From the NCBI RefSeq assembly GCF_023282985.1, contig NZ_JAGQDC010000003.1:186001-250000 (forward strand): 64,000 nucleotides of DNA, given 5' to 3'. This DNA comes from Serratia silvae (GTDB lineage: Bacteria; Pseudomonadota; Gammaproteobacteria; Enterobacterales; Enterobacteriaceae). Positions 44,363-54,037 of this stretch are shown in pieces. The notes beneath the pieces were generated by a model, which did no database searches, had not been told where the DNA came from, and was given only the letters and a program-made list of their open reading frames with translations. How positions within the stretch are numbered: the stretch's first letter is position 1; every line of letters starts with the position of its first letter. Both the position numbers and the translations under genes were made by a program.

Positions 44363-46144
44363 ATGGCAATTATGCGAGCAGTAGATGCGGCAATGTACGT
44401 GTTGGTAAAGGAAGGTGTGAATACCGCATTCGGCGTGCCTGGCGCGGCGATAAACCCTTTCTATAATGCTATGCGTCAACACGGCGGCATCAAGCACTAT
44501 CTGGCGCGTCATGTTGAAGGCGCTTCCCACATGGCGGAAGGTTACACCAGGGCTAAACCCGGCAATATCGGCGTGTGTCTCGGGACTTCGGGGCCTGCGG
44601 GAACGGACATGATCACCGCGCTTTACTCCGCCTCTGCCGATTCCATTCCCATTTTGTGCATCACCGGCCAGGCTCCCCGGGCGCGTTTACATAAGGAAGA
44701 TTTTCAGGCGGTAGATATTGAATCGATCGCCAAGCCGGTCACCAAAATGGCGGTGACAGTGATGGAACCGGCGCTGGTGCCCCGCGTGTTGCAGCAGGCA
44801 TTCCACTTGATGCGTTCTGGCCGCCCTGGTCCGGTGCTGATCGATTTGCCTTATGACGTGCAGATGGCCGAGATTGAGTTTGATCCAGAAACCTATTCCT
44901 CGCTGGGAGCTTACAAACCGGCGGCCACTGAGGCGCAGATCGACAAAGCCTTGGATATGCTGTGTGCCGCCAGCAAGCCCTTGATTATCGCTGGTGGTGG
45001 GATCTTTAACGCGGACGCGGCCGAGCTGCTGCAAGAGTTGGCGGAGACCTGCAACGTACCGGTGATCCCGACGCTGATGGGCTGGGGGTGTATCCCGGAC
45101 GATCACCCGTTGATGGCTGGGATGGCCGGGTTACAAACCTCACATCGTTACGGTAACGCCAACCTGCTGGATTCGGATCTGGTGTTTGGTATCGGTAACC
45201 GCTGGGCTAACCGCCATACCGGTTCGGTAGATAAATACACCGCCGGTCGTAAGGTGATTCATATCGATATTGAACCGACCCAGCTGGGCCGCGTGATTTG
45301 CCCGGATCTGGGCATTGTTTCCGATGCCAAAATCGCCCTGCAAATGTTAGTGGCGAGAGCTCGTGAACGTGCAGATCAAGGACGATTGCCGGATCGCTCA
45401 CAGTGGGTGGAAACCTGCCTCCAGCGCAAACAAACCCTGCTGCGTAAAACCCATTTTGACAACGTGCCGATCAAACCTCAGCGCGTTTACGAAGAGATGA
45501 ACCGGGCGTTCGGGCGTGATGCCTGTTACGTCACCACCATCGGGCTTTCGCAGATCGCGGCGGCGCAGATGCTGCACGTGTTCAAACCGCGCCATTGGAT
45601 TAACGCCGGGCAGGCTGGCCCATTAGGCTGGACTCTTCCTTCGGCCCTGGGCGTGTGTGCCGCCGATCCGCAGCGCAAAGTGATCGCACTCTCGGGTGAC
45701 TATGACTTCCAGTTCATGATTGAAGAGTTGGCCGTTGGCGCGCAATTCAAGCTGCCGTACATCCATGTGGTGGTCAACAACGCCTATCTGGGGCTGATCC
45801 GCCAGTCGCAGCGCGGTTTCGATATGGATTACTGCGTCCAACTGTCCTATGAAAACATCAACAACCCGGAAGTGGGCGAATACGGTGTCGATCACGTCAA
45901 GGTGGTCGAAGGGATGGGATGTAAAGCGATCCGCGTCGTTAAGCCTGAGGATATCGCGCCAGCCTTCCAACAGGCGCAAGAGTTGATGCGTTTGCATCAG
46001 GTTCCTGTGGTAGTGGAGATTATCCTCGAGCGGGTCACTAACATCTCGATGGGGACAGAACTGGATAACGTCAATGAATTCGAACCCGTTGCCGAGTCGC
46101 CAGAAGATGCGCCGACCTCGGTCAGCTACTTCAATTATCAGTAA
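44363..46144 (+). CDS. gcl: Glyoxylate carboligase
   Basis: ThDP-dependent enzyme that condenses two glyoxylates into tartronate semialdehyde and CO2; 593 residues. ThDP N-domain [15 protein letters not shown] with a non-Glu residue (Val) at the usual catalytic Glu position, a known feature of this enzyme; [17 protein letters not shown]; ThDP/Mg motif [17 protein letters not shown]...[18 protein letters not shown] upstream. First gene of gcl-hyi-glxR and probably the MFS gene. Confidence 0.97.
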   Translation: MAIMRAVDAAMYVLVKEGVNTAFGVPGAAINPFYNAMRQHGGIKHYLARHVEGASHMAEGYTRAKPGNIGVCLGTSGPAGTDMITALYSASADSIPILCITGQAPRARLHKEDFQAVDIESIAKPVTKMAVTVMEPALVPRVLQQAFHLMRSGRPGPVLIDLPYDVQMAEIEFDPETYSSLGAYKPAATEAQIDKALDMLCAASKPLIIAGGGIFNADAAELLQELAETCNVPVIPTLMGWGCIPDDHPLMAGMAGLQTSHRYGNANLLDSDLVFGIGNRWANRHTGSVDKYTAGRKVIHIDIEPTQLGRVICPDLGIVSDAKIALQMLVARARERADQGRLPDRSQWVETCLQRKQTLLRKTHFDNVPIKPQRVYEEMNRAFGRDACYVTTIGLSQIAAAQMLHVFKPRHWINAGQAGPLGWTLPSALGVCAADPQRKVIALSGDYDFQFMIEELAVGAQFKLPYIHVVVNNAYLGLIRQSQRGFDMDYCVQLSYENINNPEVGEYGVDHVKVVEGMGCKAIRVVKPEDIAPAFQQAQELMRLHQVPVVVEIILERVTNISMGTELDNVNEFEPVAESPEDAPTSVSYFNYQ

Positions 46145-46155
46145 GGAGCAGGCTC

Positions 46156-46935
46156 ATGCCGAAGTTTTCAGCCAACTTATCGATGTTGTTTAATGAAGTC
46201 GATTTTATGCAGCGTTTTCGCTGTGCCAAAGAGCAGGGATTCACGGCGATTGAATATATGTTCCCCTACGATTATTCCGTGCAGGCGTTGAGAGGGGCAC
46301 TGGAAGAGAATCAGCTCACGCAGGTACTACAAAACCTGCCCGCCGGGGATTGGGCTGCGGGTGAGCGTGGCATCGCTTGCCTGCCAGGGCGCGAGTCAGA
46401 GTTTCGTGATGGCGTAGGTCTGGCGGTGGAATATGCCCGTGCGCTGGGCTGTGCGCAGATCAACTGCCTGATCGGTAACCCGGATAAATCGGTCGCCCAA
46501 CATAAGACCGATGAACTCGTGGTCGCTAACCTGAGCTATGCGGCAAAAGAGTTGGCCAAGGCCAATATCCGCCTATTGATTGAACCGATCAATAAATACG
46601 ACATGCCTGCCTTCTATCTGCAAACCACGCGTCAGGCGTTGGAACTGATGGATTGGGTCGCTAGCCCTAACCTGTTTATTCAATACGATATCTACCACAT
46701 GCAGCGCATGGAGGGCGAACTGGCCCAAACCATGGAAACGCTGCTGCAGAAAATCGCGCATATCCAGGTTGCTGATAATCCGGGGCGCCATGAGCCAGGA
46801 AGCGGTGAAATCAATTACGACTATCTGTTCCGCGCGCTGGACAAGATGGGCTATCGCGGTTGGATCGGCTGTGAATACAAACCTGCGACAACGACGGCTG
46901 CCGGCCTGTCATGGATTAAGCAATATCAACATTGA
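46156..46935 (+). CDS. hyi: Hydroxypyruvate isomerase
   Basis: Interconverts tartronate semialdehyde and hydroxypyruvate; 259 residues (E. coli 258). AP-endonuclease-2/xylose-isomerase-type TIM barrel: MPKFSANLSMLFNEVDFMQRF, EPINKYDMPAFYL, QYDIYHMQRMEGELAQT, HIQVADNPGRHEPGSGEINY and GCEYKPA. GGAG precedes the ATG, 11 bases after gcl. Confidence 0.96.
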   Translation: MPKFSANLSMLFNEVDFMQRFRCAKEQGFTAIEYMFPYDYSVQALRGALEENQLTQVLQNLPAGDWAAGERGIACLPGRESEFRDGVGLAVEYARALGCAQINCLIGNPDKSVAQHKTDELVVANLSYAAKELAKANIRLLIEPINKYDMPAFYLQTTRQALELMDWVASPNLFIQYDIYHMQRMEGELAQTMETLLQKIAHIQVADNPGRHEPGSGEINYDYLFRALDKMGYRGWIGCEYKPATTTAAGLSWIKQYQH

Positions 46936-46945
46936 GGGACATATC

Positions 46946-47827
46946 ATGAAAGTAGGCTTTATTGGTTTAGGGATCATGGGCACGCCAATGGCTGAAAAGC
47001 TAATCGCAGGCGGCCATCAGCTGTATGCTAACACCTTGCATCAGGTTCCGCCGGAGCTGGTGGAGAAAGGGGCCATAGCTTGTGCTACACCTAAGCAGGT
47101 GGCCGAGCAGGCTGACGTTATTTTTATTATGGTGCCCGATACGCCGCAGGTGGAAGAGGTGTTGTTTGCGGCTAATGGCTGTGCCGAAGCACAGCTCAAA
47201 AACAAGATCCTGGTGGATATGAGTTCAATTTCGCCGCTGGAAACCAAGGCGTTTGCCAAACGCATCAACCAACTGGGGGCTGATTATCTGGATGCGCCGG
47301 TATCCGGTGGTGAAGTGGGGGCCAAGCAGGGTAGTTTGACCATTATGGTTGGCGGTGACGAAGGCGTCTTTGGGCGGGTAAAACCGTTGCTGGCCCTGAT
47401 GGGGAAAAACATTACGCTGGTCGGCGGTAATGGTGACGGCCAGACCTGCAAGGTCGCCAACCAGATTATTGTGGCCCTGACGATTGAAGCTGTATCCGAA
47501 GCGTTGATATTTGCTTCCAAAGCGGGTGCCGATCCGGCTCGGGTCCGTGAAGCGCTGATGGGCGGTTTTGCCTCATCGCGCATTCTGGAAGTGCACGGTG
47601 AGCGGATGATCAAACGGACGTTTGAGCCGGGCTTCCGTATCTCCCTGCATCAAAAAGATCTCAATCTGGCGCTACAAGGTGCGAAGTCGTTGGCGCTCAG
47701 TTTGCCTAATACCGCCACTTGCCAGGAGTTGTTCAACCTCTGTGCGGCCAATGGGGCCAAAGATCTCGACCATTCCGCGTTGGTACAGGCATTGGAAATT
47801 ATGGCTAACCATAAAGTTTCTGGTTAA
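46946..47827 (+). CDS. glxR: 2-hydroxy-3-oxopropionate (tartronate semialdehyde) reductase
   Basis: Reduces tartronate semialdehyde to D-glycerate with NADH; 293 residues from ATG 46946 (GAGGGA upstream); a longer in-frame start at 46769 lies inside hyi. NAD motif GFIGLGIMGTPMAEKL, substrate motif DAPVSGGEVGAKQGSLTIMVGG, catalytic Lys region GQTCKVANQIIVA. In the gcl-hyi-glxR operon. The glycerate formed would need the kinase at 24 kb. Confidence 0.96.
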   Translation: MKVGFIGLGIMGTPMAEKLIAGGHQLYANTLHQVPPELVEKGAIACATPKQVAEQADVIFIMVPDTPQVEEVLFAANGCAEAQLKNKILVDMSSISPLETKAFAKRINQLGADYLDAPVSGGEVGAKQGSLTIMVGGDEGVFGRVKPLLALMGKNITLVGGNGDGQTCKVANQIIVALTIEAVSEALIFASKAGADPARVREALMGGFASSRILEVHGERMIKRTFEPGFRISLHQKDLNLALQGAKSLALSLPNTATCQELFNLCAANGAKDLDHSALVQALEIMANHKVSG

Positions 47828-48008
47828 ATTGACAGGTCGGTATTCGTTTACCATTATCAATACCGACTCTATTCTTGTAAAATAGTAGGTAATAAACGTC
47901 GTTGAAATTTCTATCGCCCTTTTTATGTAAAGTGAAGAGGGCCTGTTGATCAAAATGTGTGCAAAAGTAACAGAAAAAATAGCAGGATGCCGACCAAGGA
48001 GACCCTAT

Positions 48009-49355
48009 ATGGCAACCGTTGATGCTGCGATTGATAGAACTATTCTGGCTAACCCTGATAAAAGCAAGTTATACCGTAAGATTGCCTGGCGCATTATGCC
48101 AATATTATTAATTAGTTATATCGTAGGCTATCTTGATCGCGTTGGGATATCGTTTTCAAAATTCCAAATGATGCCTGATATTCTTCAAGGCAATGTGTCG
48201 ATGGCAGAGGCAGTGTATGGTCTAGGGGCTGGCGTATTTTTCATTGGCTATATTATCGCCGGCGTGCCAAGTAATATCTTACTGAGTAAATATGGTGCAC
48301 GAAAAGTCATTGCCCTGTTGATGTTGGTATGGGGTGCGATTTCAATGCTGAGTATTTTCATTACTAATCCGACACAGTTTTATCTGGCTCGATTCCTACT
48401 GGGGTTAGCAGAAGCCGGCTTTTATCCGGGGGTAATCCTCTATCTGACAATGTGGTTCCCTTCAAGCCAACGGGCAAAAATGACTGCGCTGTTTGTTTGT
48501 GGGATACCGGTAAGTAACATCATCGGTGGGCCACTTTGCGGTTGGATTATTGAAAACATGAATGGCATGTTTGAGCTGTCCGGCTGGCAATGGTTATTCT
48601 TTATCAGTGGTCCGCGTGCATTATTGATTGCGGTCGTCATTTTCTTCTTCCTGGATAATACCTATCAGAGTGCTAAATGGCTCAGTCCACAAGAAAAAGA
48701 GATGATCACCCAAGACATGGTGCAGGGAGCATCGAAAAAGATAGGGGCCGATGGTGCAGCGCAGGAGTGGACAATGAAGACCATGCTGAAGTCTTCTGCC
48801 TTCACCAAAATGTGGCTGATCTGTTTTTGTACGGTGATGGGGCAAGGGGGATTAGCCTTCTGGGTGCCGACCATGATCCGTGATACGGGAGTAAGGTCGG
48901 TGTTGGATATTGGTTTACTGACCATGCTGCCGTATATGCTTGCCGTCGTGGCCATGCTACTGGCTGCGCGCAGTTCTGACAAACATCGAGAAAGGCGCTG
49001 GCATATTATTGTTCCTTTCTGTATTGCTGCGGTTTCGCTGATCTTTATCGGCCTGTTCCCAGACAATAAGGCCATCGTGATGGTTGCATTATGTATTGCA
49101 GTCGCTTCCAGCCTGGTCCCTTCGCCCCTGTTCTGGAGTTTGCCAAATGCTATCTTTACCGGTACCTGCGCTGCCGCTGGGATAGCACTAATCAACTCGA
49201 TTGCCAATATCGGGGGGTTTATTTCTCCTTATATCATTGGTTATTTTAAAAACACGACGGACAGTAATCTGGTCGCGATGTGCGTGCTATCCAGTATGAT
49301 GATACTGGGGGCCATACTGACCTACAGCGTTCCAGCAAAACTCGTTAATAAATAA
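48009..49355 (+). CDS. MFS transporter, anion:cation symporter family
   Basis: 448-residue inner-membrane transporter from ATG 48009 with AAGGAG at 47996; the in-frame ATG at 47946 has no ribosome site. Twelve membrane segments and ACS-family motifs, YLDRVGISFSKFQMMPDI near TM1 and GLAEAGFYPGVILYLTMWFP in TM4, like GudP, ExuT and related sugar-acid carriers. It follows glxR by 181 bases in the place where E. coli has the allantoin permease and allantoinase genes. The substrate is unknown; a hydroxy acid or ureido acid tied to glyoxylate metabolism is a reasonable inference. Confidence 0.88.
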   Translation: MATVDAAIDRTILANPDKSKLYRKIAWRIMPILLISYIVGYLDRVGISFSKFQMMPDILQGNVSMAEAVYGLGAGVFFIGYIIAGVPSNILLSKYGARKVIALLMLVWGAISMLSIFITNPTQFYLARFLLGLAEAGFYPGVILYLTMWFPSSQRAKMTALFVCGIPVSNIIGGPLCGWIIENMNGMFELSGWQWLFFISGPRALLIAVVIFFFLDNTYQSAKWLSPQEKEMITQDMVQGASKKIGADGAAQEWTMKTMLKSSAFTKMWLICFCTVMGQGGLAFWVPTMIRDTGVRSVLDIGLLTMLPYMLAVVAMLLAARSSDKHRERRWHIIVPFCIAAVSLIFIGLFPDNKAIVMVALCIAVASSLVPSPLFWSLPNAIFTGTCAAAGIALINSIANIGGFISPYIIGYFKNTTDSNLVAMCVLSSMMILGAILTYSVPAKLVNK

Positions 49356-49469
49356 AGCGCTACAGAATACAGTATCCCAAGTATGCCATTCGTCACAGGT
49401 GAGTGCCCCAGATAGGGGTACCCACCGTTGACCTGTTATTATATGGAAGGGAACAGTAGGTGAGTTAAC

Positions 49470-50354
49470 TTATAACCCTTTCGATTTTAAGCGTGTTACA
49501 TGTTCAACAAATAGTTTAATCGGATCTGTGCTACGCGTGACAACACCTGCAGTTTGATTAATAGCGTCCGCATGGTCCATTGAATAATCGGATCGGATAA
49601 CTTTCCCCAGGTGCGTACAATAGCGCCCAATCAACCCATCATTCTGGAAACGTTCTTTCTTGAACAATAATGAGATGGCTACCAGTGCAGCATGCAACGG
49701 ATCAAGATTATTGAGTCCTTGGTCAAGCGGGTTATGCTTAATAATCCCGCTCCAAGAATAATAATAGACGCCATTCTCAAATTCCTTACCTTCCCCACCC
49801 CATTTTTTCGGCAAACCCTGTGGGTATTTGGCATTAAATTTATTTATACCTTCGCTGGTGAGTGCATTAAGTGCTGCAACACTGTCTTGTGGTAAACAAG
49901 GGTGACCGGAAATTATAGAGATGAATGAACCAACGGCATTCATTACCGTACTTGCCATCGCTTCAGGAAGAGCACCAGGCTTCACTGCCAAACGAACCAG
50001 ATCGGCAATCTCCGAGCCAAAGTTTGTTCCAGACACTGAAGTTACAGAGGCAATCTGTTCTGGATGTGTGGCAGCGACATAACGACAGGCCAGAGCGCCT
50101 TGACTGTGACCAATCAGATTGACCTTTTTTGCTCCGGTTACGTGGATCACTTGTTTCACAAATTTAAGCAATTGCTCACCGCGGACCTCATTACTATTAT
50201 CAGCTGACAAAGAGGCTGTGAATACCGTAGCACCGGCTTTTTCCAGTGCTTGCGGAATACCAAAGAAATAAGGGTAGATCCCGGCAACCTTATCAAAACC
50301 ACTGAAACCATGAACGAGAATAATTGGGTGCTTTAATTTAGTGAATGTAGACAT
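49470..50354 (-). CDS. Proteus-type triacylglycerol lipase
   Basis: Alpha/beta hydrolase of 294 residues closely resembling the Proteus/psychrophile lipase group: [34 protein letters not shown], nucleophile elbow [45 protein letters not shown] and [12 protein letters not shown] (candidate catalytic Asp and His). No signal peptide is present, as in Proteus lipases, and no foldase gene is nearby. It is located within the purine cluster between the glyoxylate and allantoate operons, with no metabolic link that I can see. Confidence 0.9.
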   Translation of the reverse strand: MSTFTKLKHPIILVHGFSGFDKVAGIYPYFFGIPQALEKAGATVFTASLSADNSNEVRGEQLLKFVKQVIHVTGAKKVNLIGHSQGALACRYVAATHPEQIASVTSVSGTNFGSEIADLVRLAVKPGALPEAMASTVMNAVGSFISIISGHPCLPQDSVAALNALTSEGINKFNAKYPQGLPKKWGGEGKEFENGVYYYSWSGIIKHNPLDQGLNNLDPLHAALVAISLLFKKERFQNDGLIGRYCTHLGKVIRSDYSMDHADAINQTAGVVTRSTDPIKLFVEHVTRLKSKGL

Positions 50355-50500
50355 GATAAATACCTCTCAAGATTGTTTGACCCTGTGGTCGAAACAAACA
50401 TTAAAGTATTGCGACAATCTCGACACGCCATTGTTGTTGTGTGGTAGTTAACACAAAAGTGTGAAATAAGAGGGGGCGACAATAATAGGGTGTTTAAAAT

Positions 50501-50541
50501 AAGAAAACCCCTACAAGCGTTTCGCTGTTAGGGGTTTTCTT
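50501..50541. terminator. Bidirectional terminator between allE and lipase
   Basis: Long stem AAGAAAACCCCTA/TAGGGGTTTTCTT with an inner AGCG/CGCT stem in the loop, giving A/T tracts on both strands. It lies 26 bases beyond the allE stop and upstream of the lipase gene; it most likely ends the allD-allC-MFS-allE transcript. Confidence 0.85.
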
Positions 50542-50566
50542 ATTAATTATTGGTCTTTTTTTGAAA

Positions 50567-51352
50567 TTATAAATCGACGTCGCGGTTGCAGTCTTTCGAA
50601 TAGATATAGCTGAACTCTTCCTTGCCCACCGCATAACCGGCTTGCGGAACATAGGCGGCCATAAAAATGTAATCCCCTTTCTTGACCGGGATCCACTCAT
50701 TATCCAGATTATAAACCCCGGCTCCACTGAGAATATATGCGCCATGTTCCTGCACGTGAGTCTCGATGTAGCCATGGCTGGCACCCGGTTTGAAGGAGAG
50801 AATATGAATGTTCATATCGAACCCCAGATCCTTCGGCAACAGATCCTGCAAGATCACATCGCTCATCCCTTCATAGTGAATTCTTTCCAGCTTGTTGACA
50901 TTGTTGCTTACTACGTGGGCTTCATAACCCTTGATGCGGTTGTAGACTCGCTTGTAGAGGAATAGCTGGCTTGGTTTGCCGCCGTTGGTGTTCTCCAGGC
51001 GCAGCATCACACCGGCAGGGCAATACAGATAGCCGCCGGTGGTGAGAGGATAATCTGTGCTGTCGGCTGAAGCGGTGATATTACCTTCGATAACGTAGAC
51101 CAAGGTTTCTATATTTTCACCGCCAAACCCTTGCTGGTTACGGCCGCCATCATGCAATGTCACCAGATAATCGACAAAAGTGGCGCCCAGTTTTGGGGTG
51201 GCAAGAATGGTGACGTCGCAATTCTCGAAGCCAGGAATGATGTTACGCACCAGGCCATCTGGCGGGATCACGGCATAGTTGTCGCGTTTGATAATGGAGC
51301 GCGAAGCCAGGATATCTTTTGGATAGCCAATTTGATTATTAATATAACCCAC
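50567..51352 (-). CDS. allE: (S)-ureidoglycine aminohydrolase
   Basis: Hydrolyses (S)-ureidoglycine to (S)-ureidoglycolate and ammonia; 261 residues, the length of E. coli AllE (YlbA). Double cupin: N-terminal QQGFGGENIETLVYVIEGNI and C-terminal LGFDMNIHILSFKPGASHGYIETHVQEHGAYILSG with metal ligands E-H-H-Q type. It follows the MFS gene by 43 bases and ends the operon. Confidence 0.95.
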   Translation of the reverse strand: MGYINNQIGYPKDILASRSIIKRDNYAVIPPDGLVRNIIPGFENCDVTILATPKLGATFVDYLVTLHDGGRNQQGFGGENIETLVYVIEGNITASADSTDYPLTTGGYLYCPAGVMLRLENTNGGKPSQLFLYKRVYNRIKGYEAHVVSNNVNKLERIHYEGMSDVILQDLLPKDLGFDMNIHILSFKPGASHGYIETHVQEHGAYILSGAGVYNLDNEWIPVKKGDYIFMAAYVPQAGYAVGKEEFSYIYSKDCNRDVDL

Positions 51353-51395
51353 GTTAATTCTCCCGATTAGTGAGGACGGTCGCCCTACAACAAAA

Positions 51396-52673
51396 TTATG
51401 CCTGTGCCGCCGTTTGGCGATTTTTTTTCTGCTTCATCAATACGTTGACGGTAAAGAAGATCACAGTGCCGATCAGTAAGATGGCGGCCGAGATATAGAA
51501 CCCCATCACCTTGGAGCCAGTGCTGTCGGAGATCACCCCGGTGAGGAATGGAGCAATCACCGAAGAGGACATGCCGAAGAAGTTGAACACGCCGAAGCTG
51601 GTACCGTAGCCTTTCTTCGGAGCGTTATCTGCGACGAAGGAAATCATGATCGGATCCACCGCCAGCTTGCCAAGCAGGCCGTAAAGGATCAGGCTGACCA
51701 GCAGGGTGGTGGAGTCTGGTGAGACCACGGTGCAGATCAGCGTCACTGCGGCACAGATTTGCAAGAAGATGATCAACTGCACTTTCTTGGCACGGAAACG
51801 GTCAGACATGCGGCTGAAGAACAGCGCCCCTGGTACGGATGCAAAGGCAACCAGTGCGGCAGAGAAGCCGATGGCCACGCCTTCGAACCCACGTTCCTGT
51901 TGCAGGAAGGAAGGCAGCCAGGTCACGATCATGTAGTAGCCATAGCAGGTGGCAAAATACATCACGTAGGCGGAAATCATCCGCAGGCTGAACAACCCGC
52001 TGGCTTCCTCGGTCTCCTCTACCGGCTTGGCCGCAGCGGCTGCCGGGCTAGCGGCCAGTGAGGCGGTGTAGGAGCCTCCTTTGATCACCAGGAAGAACAC
52101 CAACGTCATCACCACCAGCAAGCCGGTGATGATAAACAGCATGATTTGCCAGTCCATCCCCATGCTTTTCACTAGCAGGCTGGAGGCGATCAGGCCAATG
52201 GCCATCCCCAGCGCGGAACCGCTGTTGATAATGGCGGTGGCCAAACCACGGCGTTCCAACGGAATATTTTCTGATGAAAGCGAGTAAGCCGATCCGTAGT
52301 AAGAGCCACAGCCCATCCCGGCCAACAGGCTACCTGCGTAGATCATGGTCAGGCTGGTGGCGTTACCGATCAGCAACGTGGCGATGATAAACAGGCAAAA
52401 GCCTGGGATCAGCACGACTTTCTTGCCGAACTTATCCACCAGGATCCCGGCCGGGATCTGCATTCCGGTATAGGCAAAGAAGTAGAAGCTGGCGATCAGG
52501 CCCATCTCGGCGTTCGAATGTGCGCCGATGGTTGCCTGGATCTCAGGGAAGATTGGTGTCAGTACCGTGCGGTAAATCCAGATCACCGCCCAGCCCAGAC
52601 ACAGAACCACCACGATTTTTTTCCAGTACAGTGGATCAAACCCGGTGTTGGAGGCGGTTTTGCTGTTGCTCAT
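51396..52673 (-). CDS. MFS transporter within the allC-allE operon
   Basis: 425-residue transporter with about twelve membrane segments. Motif A-type DKFGKKVVLIPGF follows TM2; SSENIPLERRGLATAIINSG after TM4; FVADNAPKKGYGTSFGVFNFFG in TM10-11. Its ATG overlaps the allC stop (ATGA), so the two are translationally coupled. It is a clear paralogue of the transporter at 60384-61616. Uptake of allantoate or a related ureide is inferred from coupling to the allantoate hydrolase gene; E. coli has no transporter at this point. Confidence 0.88.
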   Translation of the reverse strand: MSNSKTASNTGFDPLYWKKIVVVLCLGWAVIWIYRTVLTPIFPEIQATIGAHSNAEMGLIASFYFFAYTGMQIPAGILVDKFGKKVVLIPGFCLFIIATLLIGNATSLTMIYAGSLLAGMGCGSYYGSAYSLSSENIPLERRGLATAIINSGSALGMAIGLIASSLLVKSMGMDWQIMLFIITGLLVVMTLVFFLVIKGGSYTASLAASPAAAAAKPVEETEEASGLFSLRMISAYVMYFATCYGYYMIVTWLPSFLQQERGFEGVAIGFSAALVAFASVPGALFFSRMSDRFRAKKVQLIIFLQICAAVTLICTVVSPDSTTLLVSLILYGLLGKLAVDPIMISFVADNAPKKGYGTSFGVFNFFGMSSSVIAPFLTGVISDSTGSKVMGFYISAAILLIGTVIFFTVNVLMKQKKNRQTAAQA

Positions 52674-53917
52674 AGGCGGGCTCCCTGCTCGGTATAGGCC
52701 AGTTGGTATAAGGTATGCGCCAGAATTTTCACCCCTTCGGCCAGGTCGGACAGTTCGGTTTTCTCCGCTGGGTTATGGCTGATCCCGGCAATGCTTGGCA
52801 CAAACATCATCACCGTCGGCACGTGTGGGGCAAAAATCTGTGAGTCATGGCCAGCACCGCTGTGGATCATGCGGTAGTTCATCTTATGGCTTTCACACAG
52901 GTGGCTGACGCAGGCCAGCAGCTGTTTGTCCATCGGGATCGGCGTTTCATCCATCCACAGGTCGATCTCGACCTCAATGCCCATTTCGGCACAGATGCGC
53001 TGAATATCGGCTTCGATCTCTTGGGTAAAACGCAGCAGCGTCGCTTTATCGGTGTGGCGGCAATCCAGGGTGAAATGGGTAAAACCAGGCACGACGTTGA
53101 CGGTATTAGGCTTTGGCTCTACCTTGCCAAAGGTCAGCACCAGCGGGTCGCCTTCCGCTTTGGCCTTGGCGATGGATTCGTAACAGATCCGGCTGAAGGC
53201 ATAAACGGTGTCCTTACGGTAACCCATTGGCGTGGTGCCCGCGTGGTTAGCCTCGCCCTTGAGCTTGATATCGTAGCGGCGCTGGCCGACGATGCTGGTG
53301 ACCACGCCAATGGTTTTTCCTTCGGTCTCCAACACTTTGCCCTGCTCGATATGCAGTTCAACGAAGGCGGCGATATCTTTGCGCAGCGGCTGGTCTTGCG
53401 GGCGGAAGCCAAAGCCTGCGCCATGCATGGCATCAACGAAATTCACGCCTTTGGCATCACTGATGCTTTTGACTTCTTCAGGGCGAGCGGAGCCAATAAT
53501 GTTTTTACTGCCCCAGAAAACGTAAGGGAAACGGCTGCCTTCCTCTTCGGCCAATGAGATGACTTCCAGCGTGCGCAACGGCGTGCCGTAGGTTTCTTTC
53601 AGATGTTTGATCGCCAGATAGGCGGCTTCGATACCAAACTGCCCATCAAGGTTGCCGCCGTTGACGACCGTATCGATATGCGAGCCGGAAAGGATCACCT
53701 GATCGGGATATTTGCTGCCCTGGAGGCGGCCGGATAAATTGCCGACGGCATCAAAGGAGGTCGCCAGACCGGCAGTTTCAAAGGTCTGCTTCAGCGCCTG
53801 TTGGGCTTCCACCCACTCAGGGGTATATAGCAACCGCGTCATGCCGCCGCTGGGATCTGCCCCTATCTTAGATAACCAGCCAGAAGTTTCGCGAATTTCT
53901 TGTTGGAAATTTTTCAT
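52670..53917 (-). CDS. allC: Allantoate amidohydrolase
   Basis: Hydrolyses allantoate to (S)-ureidoglycine, ammonia and CO2; 415 residues (E. coli 411). M20 peptidase-like fold with metal ligands in SGSHIDTVVNGGNLDGQFG, EEEGSRFPYVFWGS and VELHIEQGKVLE, and substrate motifs HAGTTPMGYRKDTV and HSGAGHDSQIFAP...GISHNPAE. First cytoplasmic step if allantoate is the imported substrate. 120 bases after allD, same strand. Confidence 0.96.
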   Translation of the reverse strand: MKNFQQEIRETSGWLSKIGADPSGGMTRLLYTPEWVEAQQALKQTFETAGLATSFDAVGNLSGRLQGSKYPDQVILSGSHIDTVVNGGNLDGQFGIEAAYLAIKHLKETYGTPLRTLEVISLAEEEGSRFPYVFWGSKNIIGSARPEEVKSISDAKGVNFVDAMHGAGFGFRPQDQPLRKDIAAFVELHIEQGKVLETEGKTIGVVTSIVGQRRYDIKLKGEANHAGTTPMGYRKDTVYAFSRICYESIAKAKAEGDPLVLTFGKVEPKPNTVNVVPGFTHFTLDCRHTDKATLLRFTQEIEADIQRICAEMGIEVEIDLWMDETPIPMDKQLLACVSHLCESHKMNYRMIHSGAGHDSQIFAPHVPTVMMFVPSIAGISHNPAEKTELSDLAEGVKILAHTLYQLAYTEQGARL

Positions 53918-54037
53918 ATTTATCTGCCTGCTTGTAACTTCCCTGAGACATGCGCCAACTCTGCTTTGTCGGGAGGGGGATAAGAATAAACGGCGGTGAA
54001 AATAGCGTTTCTCCGCCTGCGTTAATTTATCTGCCGA

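Noticed and set aside
46769-46945. Longer start of glxR inside hyi
   Set aside because: The NAD-binding motif starts directly after ATG 46946, which has a ribosome site; upstream residues are a shifted reading of hyi.
52847-53557. 236-codon plus-strand frame opposite allC
   Set aside because: Antisense to allC, whose metal-binding motifs are all in place; no independent signal.
53895-53915. AllR-like sequence TTGGAAATTTTTCAT at the start of allC
   Set aside because: It differs in spacing and in one arm from the two real boxes and is inside the first codons of allC.
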